Positions 26,001 through 37,099 of a DNA stretch of 64,000 nt are shown here, in pieces. The notes below the pieces were generated by a model, which saw only the letters and a list, made by a program, of their open reading frames with translations, was not told where the DNA came from and made no database searches. The DNA lies in NCBI GenBank assembly GCA_033002965.1, contig JAURVB010000779.1, positions 1 to 64,000 of the forward strand, written 5' to 3'. Numbering within the stretch: position 1 is the first letter of the stretch; every line of letters starts with the position of its first letter. The translations under genes and the position numbers were made by a program. This DNA comes from Piper betle. Taxonomy: Eukaryota > Streptophyta > Magnoliopsida > Piperales > Piperaceae.

Positions 26001-27955
26001 AGCTAGTGGAAGCTATCCGTCTGCTCCTCAGAGAATGCTACATCTAGTTGACAATTCTCGAGAAGCCGGATTATTTGTTGATAAGCTTCTTAATGCAAGG
26101 GCTGGTATTGGATCTTCACCCATGGATTCTCAGGGTATAGAAAAGCAGTTCCAAAGAGGACCGCACTTGCCTTCACATCCATTGTTGGGGTCCACACATT
26201 TGCCAACCTCTCAACTATTCCCATCATTTCTGAGCAGTGCTGCACAGAAGCAGATAGGAAGTCATCTTGATTTCATGGACTCTCAAATGAATGTTGTAAG
26301 TTATGGACACATTAAGTTGATGAATTAGATCCTGTTAACCTGTAACGCATTAATTGTGTAATCTTAAATGGGTTTGATTAGGTTCATTAGGCAAAACTAA
26401 TTTTTTTGTGAACAAAATAGCAACTCATCAATGTTTCATTATTGTAGGCAAAGCCACTTATAAACCGTCATTTGATTGCACAAGATAAAGGAGTTCGTGG
26501 ACCAGCTCTCCCCATTCCATATTCTGGAGCATCATCATCTATACCTCCCCATGTAGCTGTTGGGTCATGGAATCAGGGACATGGAGGTGTTCCACCTCCA
26601 TTACCCCCAGGACCGCATCCTGTTGTGTCTCAACTGGGACTTTCACCACTAAGCATGAATCCCATTATCTCTAATCCTGCACCAGGGGGTGCTTTCTCTG
26701 GTATAATTAATTCTCTAATGGCCCAAGGTGTGATACCATTGGCCCCAGGACATTCGTCACTGGTAAAATTCTTTTTTTTTCAAATAAATTTGTTTTCACC
26801 GGTCAGGCTTAGAGGTTTTGAGTAGTTCATAAATGAGCCTTTTATGTCATTAAGATATATTTCTGTACTTTTTAGTTGAGTGTAGTTGTCTAGTGGTGCA
26901 GTTGGTTTGTCTCCCTTTTGATTCAATTTTTCTGTTTAAGAGTTATAGCACTGTGAATGGGGCTGGCTGTTTTGTTTTTAATACACATTGTTCCAATGTT
27001 GTCAGTTTCTTATTTCATAAGTTAGTACTTCTTGTGATCCTATATCAATCATTATATGAAAAATATTTGCTTAGTGATAAATTCAAGTGCATCAGGATTC
27101 TTTAGGGGTTGAGTTTGATGCTGAACGTCTTAAAGCTCGCCATGATTCGGCCATCAATGCTTTATATGTCGATCTTCCAAGGCAATGCACCACTTGTGGT
27201 GTGCGTTTTAAGTTCCAGGAAGAGCACAGTAATCACATGGATTGGCATGTAACAAAAAATCGTAACTCCAAAAATCGAAAGCAAAACCTCTCTCGCAAAT
27301 GGTTTGTAAATGCCAAAGAATGGCTCAGTGGTGCACAAGCCTTGGGTTCTGATGTTGCGCCCGGATTTTTGCCTGTTGAAGTTGTTCTAGAAAAGAGGGT
27401 TGATGAAGATATGGTTGTTCCTGCCGATGACAACCAAAACGTATGTGCATTATGTAATGAGCCTTTTGAGAACTTCTATAGTGATGAAACTGATGAATGG
27501 ATGTACAAGGGAGCTGTTTACATGAATGCGTTGGATGGTCAAGTGGATGGCATGGATAGGTCTCTGTTAGGTCCCATTGTGCATGCCAAGTGTAGGTCTG
27601 AATCAACAAGAATTTCTTGTCAGGAGTTAGCGCAAGATGAAATGGTATGCTATGCTGATTAATTATTACCTGCAAATTGGAAGAATTGTGAAAAATGTTT
27701 CTATGCTGATTATACAGGCATTGCCAAATTGGTAGTTATATAGTAAAAACAGGGTTTAGTTTATGATCATGTTAAGAGTTACTTATCCTAAAATTTTTAA
27801 TGTTCACATAAAATAAGTTTAAGTTTCTAGACATCCAACTTGTGCTTCGTTTGTTAGTCATTTCGGCTGTGGTTTATGTTTTATCCTCCCATATCTATTT
27901 GCAGGCTGGCAATGACGACTATAGTCAAAGGAAAAGAATGCGAAGCTCATTTTAG
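21272..27955 (+). CDS. PCFS4: PCFS4/Pcf11-like mRNA cleavage and polyadenylation factor gene, N-terminal half frameshifted
   Basis: Pcf11-type proteins bind the RNA polymerase II C-terminal repeat through an N-terminal CID and couple it to cleavage and polyadenylation; Arabidopsis PCFS4 tunes alternative polyadenylation. Exons: 21272-21641, 22271-22373, 22837-23099, 24950-25738, 25831-26295, 26448-26762, 27096-27644, 27905-27955. The last five exons are each a multiple of three and open throughout (722 codons). They carry the acidic [20 protein letters not shown] block, Pro-rich segments, the C2H2-like finger QCTTCGVRF ... [10 protein letters not shown], the [20 protein letters not shown] block, a second Cys/His unit (CALCNEPF ... 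HAKCRS) and a basic tail QRKRMRSSF. The first three exons encode a recognisable CID and a linker but are out of frame with one another (see the separate entry). A product could still start at the in-frame ATG at 25133 (about 661 aa, no CID). Whether it is expressed is unknown. Confidence 0.85.
23300..24320. repeat. Repeat insertion in PCFS4-like intron 3
   Basis: Intron 3 is 1.85 kb and contains a region unlike neighbouring introns. The core, 23690-23990, repeats 'taaagatagattctaattttaaag' style words (quoted in part) four or more times in inverted and direct arrangements with 'cattgaataatgaga'. The right part ends near a C/G-rich patch (gtgaggagccgatcatcc). It looks like an LTR or other non-coding transposon remnant, but no paired terminal repeats were found. 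Confidence 0.5.
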
Positions 27956-30900
27956 TTGTGGCTTATCTTCCTTTGTAGTTTACATCAATTTTCTTAGTTG
28001 ATTAGAAGGTATGCAAATGATTTTTTTATGCTGGTACTTATCCTCGTACCTCTCTGATGACCACACATTCTGTACATGTAAGGGCTGTAATCTGTATCAT
28101 TGCATAATTGATATATTCAATCTTACGCGTTGCCTGGCTTCTCTTCCCTCATGATTTATATTGTGCGATCTTCATGAAAACTTCTGATATTACAGGGCCT
28201 CCAGCTTTTTGATTCTGTGCTTGCAAGAATTTCCTTCACTTGCAGAAATAGTTAAAAAAACTTGAACTTTTGTTATTGATTGTGATCAGTGGGCTCTTCC
28301 ATTCATCTCCTTGCGTGGTTCGGCTCTAATGCGGCTTCTCCTAGGTTTGTAAGAGAGATTGAGGAGGCAAGTTGAGCGCAAATAATGAATTAGTTTTCAT
28401 TATGTTGAATTCTATGAACTGGTGTATTCTATGCCAATGTTTATGTTTCTGTCTGCAGCAAACATTTTGTAATTCCGTGATTCGGTGCGTAATTATTTTA
28501 AGATTTAATCTCTGCCCTAGTTCAACCTTTGTGATGATCAATGTAAAACATTGAATTTTAATTTATACCCTTTTATTATGTACTAACTTACAAGATTTTG
28601 TTTATTCTTGTTATTGTGTATTATAATTTGTTCATCAAACGAATTGCTAATTGGCCGCTGCTTCATGCGCTAACTTGCTTATTGCTAAGTTCGCGGGAAT
28701 AACCTTATAAAAGAATTTGTTGCTTAAGAATTGGCAAACAATATTGCAAGGAATGTACCAGTATATTCCTGATGCTGATTGTTAGTGTATCAGGGTGCTC
28801 GGGCTTTGAACATAATTACTGTAGACCCGTGCGATTTGTAGGAGACATATAAAGTTTATTAATATAATATATACCAAGAATATATAAAACTAATTTTAAA
28901 GAAAAATTATTGTATTATTTTTAGATAAAAATAATTAATATTTATTTAAATGAGAAAAAACATTGATACATGTAAATATTAAAAGTCGTTTCAATTTTAA
29001 TATATAAAATTTATAAAAATTAAAATTTTAATTCAAATATATCATACTTTAAGTTGTTTTCTTAATAATAAATAGCAATAAATAAATAAATAAATAAATA
29101 AATAAAGTGGGTAAAAAATTAAAATAAGAATGTATATTAAATAAAAAATTTAAATTTAAATAATATAATTATTAAATTTATTAATATTTTAAAATTTCTA
29201 ATTTAGGTAGAATTATGCTCCAACCACTTCACCTACCCAGTGGCATTTTCGTCCATTTATGACCACTTTTTAGCCAATCAGCAACCAAACACCGTCGGTC
29301 ACCACCGCTACCACCTTTCCCTCATCGTCCTCCGTCAATTGTGACCGGCAGCACCCCCGCCATGCTGCTGGTGGCATTTTCTGGTGATGGGCACAATGGG
29401 CTTGCCAGACTCATTTGCCTGTATCCACATCCACCTATTCGCGTTCACATTTGCCCGGTCCATGTCCATGTTTGCCAACTCGTGTCCGTGTTCGCATTCA
29501 CCAGTCCAGACCCATCTAACTACCCGGTCCAGCTAACGGAGTTCAGCCCAACCCAACTCATTAGCTTGACTTAGCAAAGTCAACTCAGTCTGACTAGGTC
29601 GACTAGTTTGGGTTGACTCGGCTTGCCATTTTTGTTTGTTTGCACCCATTTTTGTCCTTTTTTGACCGTTTCAGTAAACCGAGACTCCTTACATTAGTTT
29701 GGATTCATTTTCATATTATTTGGCATATTTTATTATTTATTTATTTATTATTATTTATTTCTAATTTGTGATGAATATTTGTATAATTATTTGTTATTAT
29801 TGATGATATATTTACTTATTAATATTAATCTTATTCATGTTTATTAAATTTTATCTATTTATTTATTTGTTCGTTCGTACATTTGTTATTATTTATATGT
29901 GTTTAATTATATATTCATGGATTTGACCGCTATACTATTATTACTCCTGATTATTTATTCATTCATTTACTTATATATATATATATATATATATATACTT
30001 AATAACTTGTGTATGTATTAATATTTACTCGTATTTAGTTACAAAATCATGTAGTATTATTTATATTATTATTATTTCTTTATTAATGCATCATTTATTT
30101 ATTTTTATTCATTTATTGATTAATGTGTTTATTAATTTAATTATTTATTAACTAATCATTTATTTAATTATTATTCACTATTTATTTACCTATTTATTGT
30201 TTAGTTGTTATTTATTATGTTTTGTGTTTACTTGTGTACCTATTATTTTATTTATTGTTCTTTTACTTATTTGACTTATTTTTATTTATCATTTATTTAT
30301 TATTTGTATGTGACTTAATTTTTGTGTCGAGTCTCTAGTTCTAGAACTGTTTAGTATTGTCTTTTATTGTAATGTTATTGATGATGTGAACATACACAAT
30401 AATCATGCATCATATATAGCTGTCAATTTTTTGCTTAGCATTGGGTTTTGATGTAGGTTCGGGAGTTCGAGTTTGTTGTAGATGTGCCGATGCGCTTAAA
30501 GTTAAGTTTACAAGTATGTTAAGACTCTTCTTAAATTTATCGCTTATTCTTTTGTGGATTTGATTTTCAGAGTGTAAGACGTGTTAAGTGGTTGTTTTAT
30601 TGGACCCCATTTGATACGGACCATATAGACGCATTTTACTTTCGTGATTAAAAACCCTCGAGGATGAGATCCATCAAGTTATTTTCGAACTTATCTTCAC
30701 CTCACATTGCTTTCGAGCCTATATATATATATATAATTCCTTTCCTAACAATATATATAGTTTGTACCGAGTTTTCAGTGAGCCGAGTGTTGGGGAATTT
30801 GACCTCGTGTATACCATGAGTGGGCACATATATAGGTCGTAGCGGGCTCTAGATTAATGAGAGGGTTATTACATTCCTGAGGAATCTTGACATCTCTATG

Positions 30901-30960
30901 TCTTGAGCTTCCGCACACCTGGAGAGACGTGGACTAGATAGGTATTGTTGTGTAAAATGC
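27956..30960. other. PCFS4 3' flank and low-complexity A/T DNA
   Basis: The 3' UTR and flank run to about 28560. After that the DNA is extremely A/T-rich with (AAAT)n at about 29078-29106 and long ATTT-type low complexity over 29720-30330. A less A/T-rich island at 29220-29680 has an open frame (29341-29574) of biased Pro/Val/His composition that I do not regard as a gene. The stretch 30430-30960 looks like non-coding transposon sequence but has no diagnostic domain. Confidence 0.5.
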
Positions 30961-30973
30961 ATGTCTAGACTTG

Positions 30974-31528
30974 TGTGAGATCCCTCAATTTAGTCCCACA
31001 TCTAATACTTACGGGGGTAAGATCATGTTTATAAGTGAGAATGAACTGTAGATCTTTAATTTAGTTAACCATTTTTGAAGAAATGAGTTAGCCTATTATG
31101 TTGTACTTTGTAGCCCTTTATATTGTACTTTAGGTCAGGTCATTACAAATGGTATCAGAGTTTTTGATTCCATGTTAGATAGTGAGCTAGACTAGGGATG
31201 TTCATTGATTGGGCTGCCAGTCATGAGCAAGTCACGAGCAAGAGCAAGAGAATGTCGTGCGCTGGTGCTAGCAATGGGCTAAGTGTAAGAATTTCGGGGG
31301 ATGAAATTTCCTAAAGTGGGTAGATTATAAGATCTCTCAATTTAGTCCCACATCTAATACCTATTAGGGTAAGATCCTATTTATAAATGAAAATGAACTA
31401 AAAATCTTAAATTTAGTCGATTATGTTATATTTTGGGCCGGGTCAGTAAGATCCTATTTATAAGTGAGAATGAACTATAAATCTTGAATTTAGTCGATTA
31501 TGTTGTAGTTTGGGCCGGGGTCATTATA
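30974..31528 (+). mobile_element. TRIM-like mini LTR element 1
   Basis: The left terminal repeat 30974-31147 begins TGTGAGATCCC and ends TTACA. Two bases later, TGGTATCAGAG at 31150-31160 matches the primer-binding site used by initiator-Met tRNA. A non-coding interior of about 165 bp follows. The right repeat, about 31326-31528, starts with a degraded TATAAGATCTC and contains an internal partial duplication. Such short LTR-PBS-LTR structures without coding capacity define terminal-repeat retrotransposons in miniature. Confidence 0.7.
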
Positions 31529-32416
31529 AGACTTGTGGTATCAAAATGTACTGAAAGCGACTGCTTGAGAGTATTTGACCTTTGTGCTCTGAGCCAGAAG
31601 TTATGCAGAGGTATGAAGAGGGCTTAGGTTATGTGTTTTTCCCTAGTTGCTGAGAGATGCAAATACTAAAAGTGATAAAAGTGACATAGCACCAGTTTAG
31701 TTCGGGATGCTATCTAGTCTGCAGTTTGATGGCTCCTTAGTAGATGCCCTTTGAGAGTTCACATGTAATATATATATTATTTTCCTTCCTCATGGAATTT
31801 TAGATTCTAATTATCAGTTTGTACTAGTTATTTTTTTGACCAGTAACATTCATTGTTGACATTTTTCTTATTTTATATGTAGGTCTTATATTTTTGTGTG
31901 TCAGATTGGCTTTGGTGGAAGGATATATAGATACTACACACACTTGTGCTCAATATGCCGTCGTTTTCTTTTGTTCTTTTGTTTATGGTTGATGCATTTT
32001 CATGTATATTTAGTAATGTCTTCTATTTTCGAGACGTCAAGAAGGTTATTTCGATCTATTTTATTGTTTGAGTCTTACAGATTAATTGATTTAGACATGA
32101 ATTGACTTAATCGTAACAGTTCTGATTCAGTTTTTAAGTGAACTAAAATTGGGGTGTTACATGGGCACACTAAGGATGCACACCTGCACCCTTATTGGTT
32201 AAAAAACACTCACGCCTCCAACACTCTTGAACTCACGATTACACAGTCACTCGCACGCTGATCACAAGTTCACAAATTGTGTTCCTTCCTTGTCAAAGGT
32301 TCACTGCCTTCCTTAGACGAGCCATCCCTTCAATCCAAGAAGATGCACACATGGGCACCACTTGTTGCCCATGCTCAAGGTAGTCACCCACTACCTTAGA
32401 CTCGTACTATTAAAAG
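31529..32416. other. Spacer with possible older LTR debris
   Basis: Non-coding DNA between two TRIM-like elements. The segment ending 'ttggggtgttaca' near 32161 resembles the end of a larger plant LTR, but no partner repeat was found. The open frame 31896-32105 has no recognisable features. Confidence 0.4.
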
Positions 32417-33070
32417 TGTGAGATCCCTCAATTTAGTCTCACATTTAATACTTATTGGGATAAACTCATGTTTATAAGTGAGAATGAATTATATATCTTT
32501 AACTTAATTAACCATTTTTAAAGAAATGACTTAGGCTCATTGCATTACAATTTGGGTTAGATTGTTACAAATGGTATCAGAGTAACTTGGCTCCGTGTTA
32601 GATGATGGACTAGACTAGGGACGTTAGCTAGGCTGCTGGTCACGGGTCAAATAATGTCGTGAGCTGGAGCTGGCAACGGACAAAGTGTAGGAATTTCAGG
32701 GATGAAATTTCATAAGGTGGGTGGATGGTCAGCTAGGCTGCCGGTCACGGGTCAAATAAGGTCGTGGGCTGGAGTTAGTAACGGGCAAAATGTAGGAATT
32801 TTAGGTACGAAATTTCTTAAGGTGGGTGGATTGTGAGATCCTTCAACTTAGCTTACATCTAATACCTACTGGGATAAGATCCTGTTTATAAGTGAGAGCG
32901 TACCTAAGGTGGGTGGATTGCGAGATCCTTCAACTTAGTCCTCTATTTAATACCTACTTGGATAAGATCTTGTTTAAATCGAGAATGAACTATAGATCTT
33001 TAACTCGGTTAACCATTTTTAAAGAAATGACTTAGGCCAATTACGTTGCACTTTGGGTTAGGTCATTACA
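32417..33070 (+). mobile_element. TRIM-like mini LTR element 2
   Basis: The left terminal repeat 32417-32569 (TGTGAGATCCC ... GTTACA) is followed after two bases by TGGTATCAGAG at 32572-32582 (initiator-Met tRNA primer-binding site). The interior 32583-32831 has no coding capacity and contains a duplicated segment of about 105 bp (ggctgccggtcacgggtcaa). A purine-rich patch (taaggtgggtgga) ends at 32830, the expected polypurine-tract position. The right repeat is 32832-33070, itself internally duplicated. It belongs to the same family as element 1. Confidence 0.75.
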
Positions 33071-35060
33071 CAAGGTGTCGCATGCACTAGACACCTATGA
33101 GCGTAACTGTCAAGGGCACACCATGCAGAAGCCACCTAGTCACTCCATGCACAACTGCTAACATTGTGATACTCTGAAACCAACATGCACCACTACATGA
33201 GTCCCACATTGCCTAGGACATGCACGACCAGGGAGCTAAGTGCTAATAGCTGGTACCAAGTACTAGCCATCCTTAGCCTACTTGGATTACCACACTTTGA
33301 AATGTACTCGGCATTGGTAACCGCTATAGAGAAATGCTAGTTAATGCCAAACATCGCTAACCGCTATAGAGAACTGCTAGTTAATGGCAAACATCGCTAG
33401 CTGCTAGTCCATACTAAGCATTGATGATCGCTACCAATTACTGCTAGCCAATGTCAAACATCACTAGCTGATACCATAAGCTGCTAGTCCATACCGAGCA
33501 CTAATGGTCTCTATTGAGAACTGATGGTCACTATCGACACTTCCAAGTACTCTCGAACACCAAGTGCACTCTCAAGTATTATAAGGTAGTACCGGTCACT
33601 ATTAAACTACAGACAGTGTTGGAACCTATAACCAAGCACCGACTCATACCGAGCATCCAACATTTGTCTGAGCATCACCATCCAATCGAGCCTGGTTATC
33701 AAGTGCCGATACTGTGCATCATGGTACCGATGAGTTATCCATCCATACAGGCATCACCGAGACATGGGAACCAAACACTAGGCCCCCCATGGGTCATCCT
33801 GTGATTTGGTCTCGTGCATTCATAAACTAGTTCATACACCCCTTGCTTCTCCAACACTTAGTGAAATTTTCATTCACTAAGGTTTCTCGATTCCCTATGG
33901 GTGCAAGGCCAAGATCCACCAAAATCCCTTCATGCTTCTCCTTACTTACTCATGGGGGTTACAATAAGCACAATAAAACACATTGTGACCCCCCCCCCCC
34001 CACAACCTTCACCACTAGTTAGCCATATATGCCCATCCCCTCCCCTATACTAAGGAAGACAAACAAAATATACATAGGGGTGAGGACAATTTAGGTAACT
34101 AACCAAGTTGACTAAACCAAACGAGTTCAGTTCTGTGCTAGTTCGATTCAATTGTAGTTTAGTTGAAATCGTAAAACAACCAAACTAAGTTTGGGCAGTT
34201 TGGTCGATTTTCAGTCGAAACCAATCAAACCAAATAAACCATTAAATAGAAAAAAAATCTATTTGCATTACTTCCTTCATTTTTTTCTTCATTATACATG
34301 TGTCTTTATATATTTCTTGTCATTATGACATATAATAAAGATTAATAAAATTATTTTTTGGTTCAAATTGAAAATAATTTATTTATGTATGTGTAAGAGA
34401 ATATGAAAGTTTAATATATTATATACTGTGTACTTAGTATAAAATGTCCCAAATTAGAATATTATTCATATAATTTTTTGTAATAAGTTTGTAATTAGCC
34501 CCTAAATATATGCCAATGATTTTTTATTCCATATATAAAACTTAAGAATAATTAGAGTAAACCCTAAAGAATGAGCCCTATTAATGATAGAAAATACTAT
34601 TAATCAATTTGGCTAGTTTGGTTAGAGTTCAGTTAAAACCAAATCAAACTAAATTAGTTTGGTTTAATTATAAATTGTTATTTGATTTTTGTTTGGTTAA
34701 CTAAACTACATCAATTCAATTAATTAGATAAGTGAGCCAAACCAACCAAATGATTGGCCCTAAATATACGTCTATGTTTTGGTGAGGAAGGGCAAAGTTA
34801 AAAAATAATAAAGTTTTCTCTACTATTTGTTAAATAAACTAGGGAAACAATTGTAGTTGAGAAAAATCTTAAATGTCATTGGGATTTATTAAAAAATTAG
34901 GTAAGATGTCATATCATATGTGACTTATACTACAAATAAATTTTAAATTTATATATAAATTGTCATTGAATAATGAAATATATTATAATAATTAAAATCT
35001 TAAATATAAACTTTGATTGATTTTAAATATAAATTTTAATTGAATGATAAGATAACTATA
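33071..35060. other. Repeat-rich spacer with short tandem motifs
   Basis: Near 33305-33510, loosely repeated words (ctagttaatgccaaacatcgc, quoted in part; gctagtccatac) recur at about 40-bp spacing. A 14-base poly-C run starts at about 33991. From 34100 on the DNA is A/T-rich; 34890-35060 resembles the 'ataaatt ... cattgaataatga' repeat also seen in PCFS4 intron 3. No gene is supported, including the open frame 33514-33804. Confidence 0.5.
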
Positions 35061-35339
35061 ATAATGATCGGGCGCGGGTTCGTCCGCTGGTGCGGGTTAG
35101 AGTGTTCCCGCGTCGGGTTGGAAGGGTTCGGTGGGACCGAGGCGCCCTTGCCGCGCAAAGAGACAGCGTGATGAGACTAAAGAGTCACAAGTATCCAAGG
35201 GATGGCGATTTCCAATCCTAATTATTCATTTCCATAGACATATCATGCTTGAATGCATGAAAATTGCAACAGCAATGCTGCTTCAACTTCAGAAGGGAAA
35301 GATTGTCTTCCTCCTCTGGATTGCAATAACTCCTCCAAG

Positions 35340-36180
35340 GCGTCTCCTTCAATGGCGTCCTTAGTTGCAGCAGGGTGTATTTCAGCAATTCCTTCTTCTA
35401 GTCTCCTTCTTCAATTCAGCAAACATAGGTGTCCTCCTCCTAGCAGCAACATCAACCTTCAATGGCGACCTTAATTGCAGCAGGGTGGATTTCAGCAACT
35501 CCTTTAATCAGCAAGACAGCAACATGACATTTCCTTCCCCTTGCTTCTTCTCCAATGGCAGCAACAAGCAAGGATGGAGGCAATGGCAGCAACAAGCAAG
35601 GATGGAGGAGTAGGGCGTCCTCCTCCTAGCAGCAGCAAGCAAGGATGGAGGAGTAGGGCGTCCTCCTCCTAACAGCAGCAAGCAAGGATGGAGGAGCTTC
35701 TTCTCCAATGGCAGCAACAAGCAAGGATGGAGGAGTAGGGCATCCTCCTCCTAGCAGCAACAAGCAAGGATGGAGGAGTAGGGCGTCCTCCTGGATGGAG
35801 GAGTATGGCGTCCTCCTCCTAGGAGCAACAAGCAAGGATGGAGGAGTAGGGCGTCCTCCTCCTAGCAGCAACAAGCAAGGATGGAGGCAATGGCAGCAAC
35901 AAGCAAGGATGGAGGCAATGGCAGCAACAAGCAAGGATGGAGGAGTAGGGCGTCCTCCTCCTAGCAGCAGCAGCTTGGGCGTGGAACACCGTTTTCCAGC
36001 CCCTCCCCCTTTCAACCTGCAATGGCGTCCTTCTTTATAGTAAGCGAACAGCAACTTCGTCTTCCTCAATGCAATAAGTTTGTGACTTTGTCTTCTCCAA
36101 TGCAATACTTCGTCTTCTCAATGCAATACTTCGTCTTCTCAATGCAATAAGTTTGTGACTTTGTCTTCTCCAATTCGTCT
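35340..36180. repeat. Compound minisatellite (28-bp and 43-bp units) with related flanking repeats
   Basis: Core array 35550-35975: 'aggatggagg' recurs at 35571, 35599, 35642, 35685, 35724, 35767 and 35835, with steps of 28, 43, 43, 39, 43 and 68 bp. Two unit types alternate: one with 'caatggcagcaacaagca', the other with 'agtagggcgtcctcctcct'. To the left, a block beginning 'ttcaatggcg' repeats about 110 bp apart (35348, 35458). To the right (36050-36180), 'cttcgtcttctcaatgcaat' repeats. Long open frames on both strands result from the repeat composition; the unit lengths are not multiples of three, so coding constraint is unlikely. Confidence 0.85.
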
Positions 36181-36249
36181 TCTTCAATCTCGTGGACCCC
36201 TTTCCCTCCTTCCGAATAAATCTCACGTATCTTATTTCTATTAAATTAG

Positions 36250-36877
36250 GCATAACCACGGGTTCAACCACGACTGGCTGGGTTAATCGTCATGATTGAG
36301 CCGAGGGGTGCGGTGAAAAATTTGGACGAACAAATAATTTATTGTATTTTTTTCCACGACAAGTTTCATTAAATCTTGTGAGTAGAAAATTAGAAATTGA
36401 ATTTTGTAGGTATTATTATTATTATTTTTTGTAGGAAGTTAAAAATTTGGGTTCACCATGTTTAAACCCATGACCCTTAATAATAAGAGATATTTTTATT
36501 ATTAGTTTTTATTTTTATTATATTTTGATTATTTAAATCTTCTAATTTTAATCATTTGTTAGTATTAAGTTCTCATTTTATTAATATTGGCAAAATATTA
36601 CACTATGCACGACCTATAAAAGATAAATTTTATTTTTATATATAATTTTTATTAAATAATAAAATAAATTATATTAATTTAATATTTTAGATATAAAGTA
36701 TAATTGATTTTAAAAATATATTCTATTTGAATAAAAAAATAAATTATAATTATTTATTTTTATTATTATATATTTTTTCAAGATAATAAGATAGGCTTTT
36801 TAAAAATATTTGTGTTGTTTCTTAAATCATTATTGAAATCTCCTTTTAATAATAAAAATAAAAATAATAAAAATAAA

Positions 36878-36922
<45 letters not shown>

Positions 36923-37020
36923 TAAGAGTTAATAAGGGGAGATGACCCGCAAAAATATCTAACCTTTTTTTCCTTCGCAAATGGTCAAATGAACTGATTA
37001 TTACTTTAGGCTTAGGCGCT
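36250..37020. repeat. A/T-rich spacer with (AAT)n microsatellite
   Basis: Mostly A/T sequence. 36600-36800 again resembles the 'taaatataaattttaattga' style repeat. A perfect (AAT)n run spans about 36879-36922. No gene is present. Confidence 0.6.
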
Positions 37021-37099
37021 AAGCAATGTGGTGAAACAACGAAACTACCCTGCCGGAGACGTTCCCGCCATCCACCACCCAAAATCGCGGCGGTTCCCC

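Noticed and set aside
27325..27675. Minus-strand frame of 116 codons
   Set aside because: Antisense of the PCFS4-like zinc-finger exon, whose plus-strand translation is clearly conserved.
29341..29574. Frame of 77 codons in a C-rich island
   Set aside because: Translation is biased and motif-free, embedded in low-complexity and repeat DNA.
33300..33510. Short repeated words considered as a satellite array
   Set aside because: Only a few diverged copies with irregular spacing; recorded in the spacer description and not called as a satellite.
35508..36105. Overlapping long open frames on both strands, Ser/Pro/Leu-rich or Gln/Gly-rich
   Set aside because: They are produced by the minisatellite. 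Unit lengths of 28 and 43 bp would shift frame with every copy change, and no domain is recognisable.
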